Positions 61,790 to 64,000 of a stretch of 64,000 bases of DNA are shown here, one piece after another. How positions within the stretch are numbered: the first letter of the stretch is position 1; each line of letters starts with the position of its first letter. A model generated the notes under the pieces. The model made no database searches. It was not told the origin of the DNA and worked only from the letters and a program-made list of their open reading frames with translations. Both the position numbers and the translations under genes were made by a program. Source of the DNA: an uncultured Eubacteriales bacterium (GTDB lineage Bacteria; Bacillota; Clostridia; Christensenellales; UBA1242); assembly GCA_949077035.1 (NCBI GenBank), contig CARUPR010000003.1, positions 62,001 to 126,000 on the forward strand. Direction: 5' to 3'.

Positions 61790-62404
61790 TTATCTTGTCA
61801 AAAATTTCTTATAAACTTTGATATTTTTTTGCTGCTCAATATTGCTTGTGCTTTCACCGTGCCCACTGTAAACCTGCTTAAAATCAACATTTTCCAATTT
61901 GCAAAGAGAATTAAACATCTCATTTTTATCAGAGCCTTTTAGGTCTGTTCTGCCAATGCATCTGGCAAAAAGCACATCACCTGCAAAAAGGTTACCTTCA
62001 ATCAAATAGCACATACAACATTTGCAATGGCCGCCAGCCTCAAAACATTCAATTTCAAAACAATCGATATTAAGCTTTCCATCCTTTTCAATAAAAACAA
62101 ATTTACTTAAATCATCAATTGTGCAACCATCTTCACTATAATTTGCCTCTTTATCCTTTAAAGTTTGGGCAATGTTTTTGCTTGCATAGATTGAAACATT
62201 AAATCTTTCTGCATATTGATTGCAATATTTGCTATGGTCATAATGACCATGAGTAAGAAGCACGCCAACCACTTTGCGCTCACCCACCGCCTTTTCAATC
62301 AATTCAAGCTGGCAACCACTGTCAATGATAAGGACCTTATTATCTTTCTCAAGAATATAAACATTTGATTCAAGCATATTTGAAATATATCTTTCTATCT
62401 TCAT
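61790..62404 (-). CDS. Metallo-beta-lactamase-fold hydrolase (glyoxalase II-like)
   Basis: 204 residues. Zinc site THGHYDHSKYC (about 51-61), then EAGGHCKCCMCYL, LFAGDVLFARCIGRTDL and YSGHGEST supply further ligands. This is the arrangement of glyoxalase II-like MBL hydrolases, often found in Firmicutes (YqgX-type). One Cys follows the His in the second motif region. Substrate is probably a thioester; not certain. AAAGGAG precedes ATG 62404. Confidence 0.85.
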   Translation of the reverse strand: MKIERYISNMLESNVYILEKDNKVLIIDSGCQLELIEKAVGERKVVGVLLTHGHYDHSKYCNQYAERFNVSIYASKNIAQTLKDKEANYSEDGCTIDDLSKFVFIEKDGKLNIDCFEIECFEAGGHCKCCMCYLIEGNLFAGDVLFARCIGRTDLKGSDKNEMFNSLCKLENVDFKQVYSGHGESTSNIEQQKNIKVYKKFLTR

Positions 62405-62657
62405 TATAAACTCCTTTTAAAAAAATTAAATAAATTGATTTTTAATAAACAGATTTTTAATAAATAGATTTATATAAATAAATTTAAATAAAAATCTTTC
62501 TCAATGTAAAAATTAATTAAGAGATAAATTTGAAAATATAAAAACAAATTTACCAAAAGAAACTATAGCACAATATCAAAAAAAACTCAACAAAATTTAA
62601 GCTTTATTTTTTATAATAATATAACAAGACTAATTTTGCATTATTATAAAAAAATGT
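62405..62657. other. AT-rich gap upstream of tRNA-Trp
   Basis: 253 bases of AT-rich sequence with repeats of TTTAATAAATAGATTT type near 62440-62470; no gene, RNA or hairpin terminator is visible. Confidence 0.4.
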
Positions 62658-62686
62658 TTGACTTGATAAAAAATTTATGCTAAAAT
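62658..62686 (+). promoter_or_regulatory. Promoter of tRNA-Trp
   Basis: TTGACT (62658-62663), 17-base spacer, TAAAAT (62681-62686). The tRNA begins 51 bases later. Confidence 0.65.
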
Positions 62687-62737
62687 ATAGAAGTAATTTC
62701 TGAAGAAGAACTTAAAATTTAAATTTACAATCTATAT

Positions 62738-62811
62738 AGGGGTGTAGTTCATCGGTAGAATGAGAGTCTCCAAAACTCCAGAGGAGGGTTCGATTCCTTC
62801 CACCCCTGCCA
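62738..62811 (+). tRNA. tRNA-Trp(CCA)
   Basis: Acceptor AGGGGTG pairs with CACCCCT; discriminator G and CCA encoded. Anticodon loop CTCCAAA gives CCA. T-arm GAGGGTTCGATTCCTTC. The anticodon stem shows one A-C mismatch at the top. Terminator follows. Confidence 0.93.
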
Positions 62812-62820
62812 AAACATAAG

Positions 62821-62842
62821 CCACATTTTTTTGTGGTTTTTT
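62821..62842 (+). terminator. Terminator of tRNA-Trp
   Basis: CCACA pairs with TGTGG around a six-T loop, then a T-run. Confidence 0.6.
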
Positions 62843-62952
62843 AAAATTTAAATGTTTATTAATTAGAAAAGTAATCTTTAAAATTCAATAAAATAATCTA
62901 AAACTTTTTATACTAAAATTTGCAAAAATATTTTAATTTAAAAGGAGCAAAA

Positions 62953-63588
62953 ATGGGTAAACTCGACGAAAATTATTTTAAAATGGATGACAACATGAAG
63001 CAAAATCAGATTGAAGACATACTTGATGATGATGAAACCGTCCTTTTAAGACTTAAACCAAAAAAATTAGCTTTTATTTTAAATGCCATTGCTTCAATGC
63101 TGCCTATCGCCCTTCTTTGGTTGATATTTGATGGCACTTTTATCACTATGATTATAATTTCAAAAGCACCAGCTTTTGTTTGGGCTATTCTTGTCCCATT
63201 CTTTGCCATTCATCTTATGCCTGTTTGGATGTGGATTTCTAAAATTATTACCGCAAAAGCAAGTCATAAAAATATAGAATATGTTTTCACAGAAAAGAGG
63301 ATAATTATTAGAAGCGGCGTAATTGGAATTGATTTCAAAAATATTTACTATACCGATATCAAAGGTGTCAACTTAAAAGTTGGGCTAATTGACAGATTAT
63401 GCAAGGTTGGTGACATTTATATTCAAGCACTTGACCAGAGCGCAGTTTTATTCGATATTGAAAATCCTTATTTCATTTTAAGAAAAATTCAAAAAATTGT
63501 TCTTGATATCAAAACTGACGTATTCTTTCCAAACAATCTTCGCCCTGATGAAAATAGTGGTTTTAACACAAAATATAGACCTAAATAA
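62953..63588 (+). CDS. PH-domain (bPH2/YdbS-like) membrane protein
   Basis: ATG 62953 follows TTAAAAGGAGCAAAA; 211 residues (the frame is open back to 62920). Two membrane helices at about residues 35-55 and 65-95 are followed by a bacterial PH domain: HKNIEYVFTEKRIIIRSGVI and YYTDIKGVNLKVGLIDRLCK. YdbS/YdbT-like proteins of Bacillus are associated with resistance to some bacteriocins and heterologous amyloliquecidin; that role is only by resemblance. Confidence 0.7.
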   Translation: MGKLDENYFKMDDNMKQNQIEDILDDDETVLLRLKPKKLAFILNAIASMLPIALLWLIFDGTFITMIIISKAPAFVWAILVPFFAIHLMPVWMWISKIITAKASHKNIEYVFTEKRIIIRSGVIGIDFKNIYYTDIKGVNLKVGLIDRLCKVGDIYIQALDQSAVLFDIENPYFILRKIQKIVLDIKTDVFFPNNLRPDENSGFNTKYRPK

Positions 63589-63676
63589 TCTTTAAACTTA
63601 TATAAAAATCAATAATAAAATTAAATTTGTTTAAATGAAATAAATAAAGACTTAAATAAACTTCGTCTAAAAAACA

Positions 63677-63708
63677 AAAAAAATCCATAAAACATTATGG
63701 ATTTTTTT
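63677..63708. terminator. Terminator shared by the PH-domain gene and mazF
   Basis: AAAAATCCATAA pairs with TTATGGATTTTT around AACA. It lies between convergent genes. Confidence 0.8.
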
Positions 63709-64000
63709 TAAAAACCAAGTGAAATTAAAAGTGCTTTATTCACCTCTCTCATTTTTTCAGATGATAATGTAGTAACCTTTTCTTGAAGCCTTCTCTTATC
63801 AAGAGTTCTGATTTGCTCAAGAAGTGCAACTGAATTTTTGGGTAAATTATATTGCTCTGCAGGTAGTTCAATATGCGTTGGAAGTTTAGCCTTGCCAAGT
63901 TGGCTTGTTATTGCAACAACAATCACTGTGGGCGAAAATTTATTTCCAATATCATTTTGCACTATAAGAACTGGACGAATCCCGCCTTGTTCACTTCCCA
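63708..64000 (-). CDS. mazF: MazF/PemK-family endoribonuclease toxin (partial)
   Basis: The 5' end lies outside the window; 97 codons are visible. The frame is open to the edge and reads [20 protein letters not shown] then [13 protein letters not shown], the Arg-Pro-Val-Leu-Val-Gln-Asn segment of MazF/NdoA. Later LPTHIELP and the C-terminal [18 protein letters not shown] match. In Firmicutes NdoA cleaves mRNA at UACAU-type sites and is held by an antitoxin encoded just upstream, here beyond the edge. Confidence 0.9.
   Translation of the reverse strand, partial: GSEQGGIRPVLIVQNDIGNKFSPTVIVVAITSQLGKAKLPTHIELPAEQYNLPKNSVALLEQIRTLDKRRLQEKVTTLSSEKMREVNKALLISLGF

Overview
The window is an AT-rich chromosomal segment from a Firmicutes (Clostridia-like) bacterium, probably an uncultured gut lineage. 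The evidence is its low-GC codon use, AAGGAGG-type ribosome binding sites, the Firmicutes order ylxM-ffh-rpsP-khpA-rimM-trmD-rbgA, RNase J, a DnaD/DnaI-type helicase-loading pair, a Spo0A-type DNA-binding domain and a PdaB-like deacetylase. Most genes lie on the minus strand and are closely spaced, often with ATGA or TGATG overlaps.

Layout. 0-10 kb: tsaB (partial)-tsaE, a PAP2 phosphatase, trmR-rnj, a membrane protein, greA, a DUF378 gene with a coupled 28-residue microprotein, rlmH and two CPBP (CAAX-type) membrane proteases, then tadA. 10-20 kb: a small Cro/CI regulator, an SDR enzyme, a SHOCT protein, groES-groEL, a SPOR-like protein, a tandem-OB SSB-like protein, a PdaB-like deacetylase, and a GT2-GtrA/GT-C glycosylation pair joined at a G9 tract. 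20-30 kb: a topoisomerase IV/gyrase B-A pair, murG behind a structured leader, a subtilase operon divergent from a Gln/Asn-rich protein, and a degenerate ABC ATPase. 30-43 kb: yraN, rbgA, a nucleosidase, trmD-rimM-khpA-rpsP, ffh-ylxM, lepA-hemW, a GDPD, a repeat-containing unknown and rsmD. 43-49.5 kb: an orphan NMT1/SsuA-like lipoprotein, a large membrane-anchored surface protein, an orphan phage-type terminase, an SH3-like protein and a sigma-region-4-like protein. 49.7-57.3 kb: an accessory segment bracketed by tRNA-Leu and tRNA-Lys, each beside partial tRNA copies. 57.6-64 kb: an M1 peptidase, dnaD-dnaI, an MBL hydrolase, tRNA-Trp, a PH-domain protein and mazF (partial).

The most unusual part lies between tRNA-Leu and tRNA-Lys. 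It holds LexA with a Cys-Gly cleavage site, a free-standing Spo0A C-terminal domain, DegV, and an apparent self-contained nucleotide system. In that system an NrtR-like Nudix-wHTH regulator carries a 19-bp palindrome inside its own promoter, and two related half-palindromes lie in tandem 71-bp repeats ahead of a dNMP-kinase-like protein, an unrecognised protein and two dCTP-deaminase paralogs whose active-site motifs look complementary. Directly after it comes a gene whose TTGACA/TATAAT promoter has a C9 run in its spacer, the layout of a phase-variable promoter. A second nine-base run sits at the GT2/GT-C junction at 18970, so repeat-mediated switching may be used more than once here.

All functional calls rest on reading the sequence and on motif knowledge; no database search was done.
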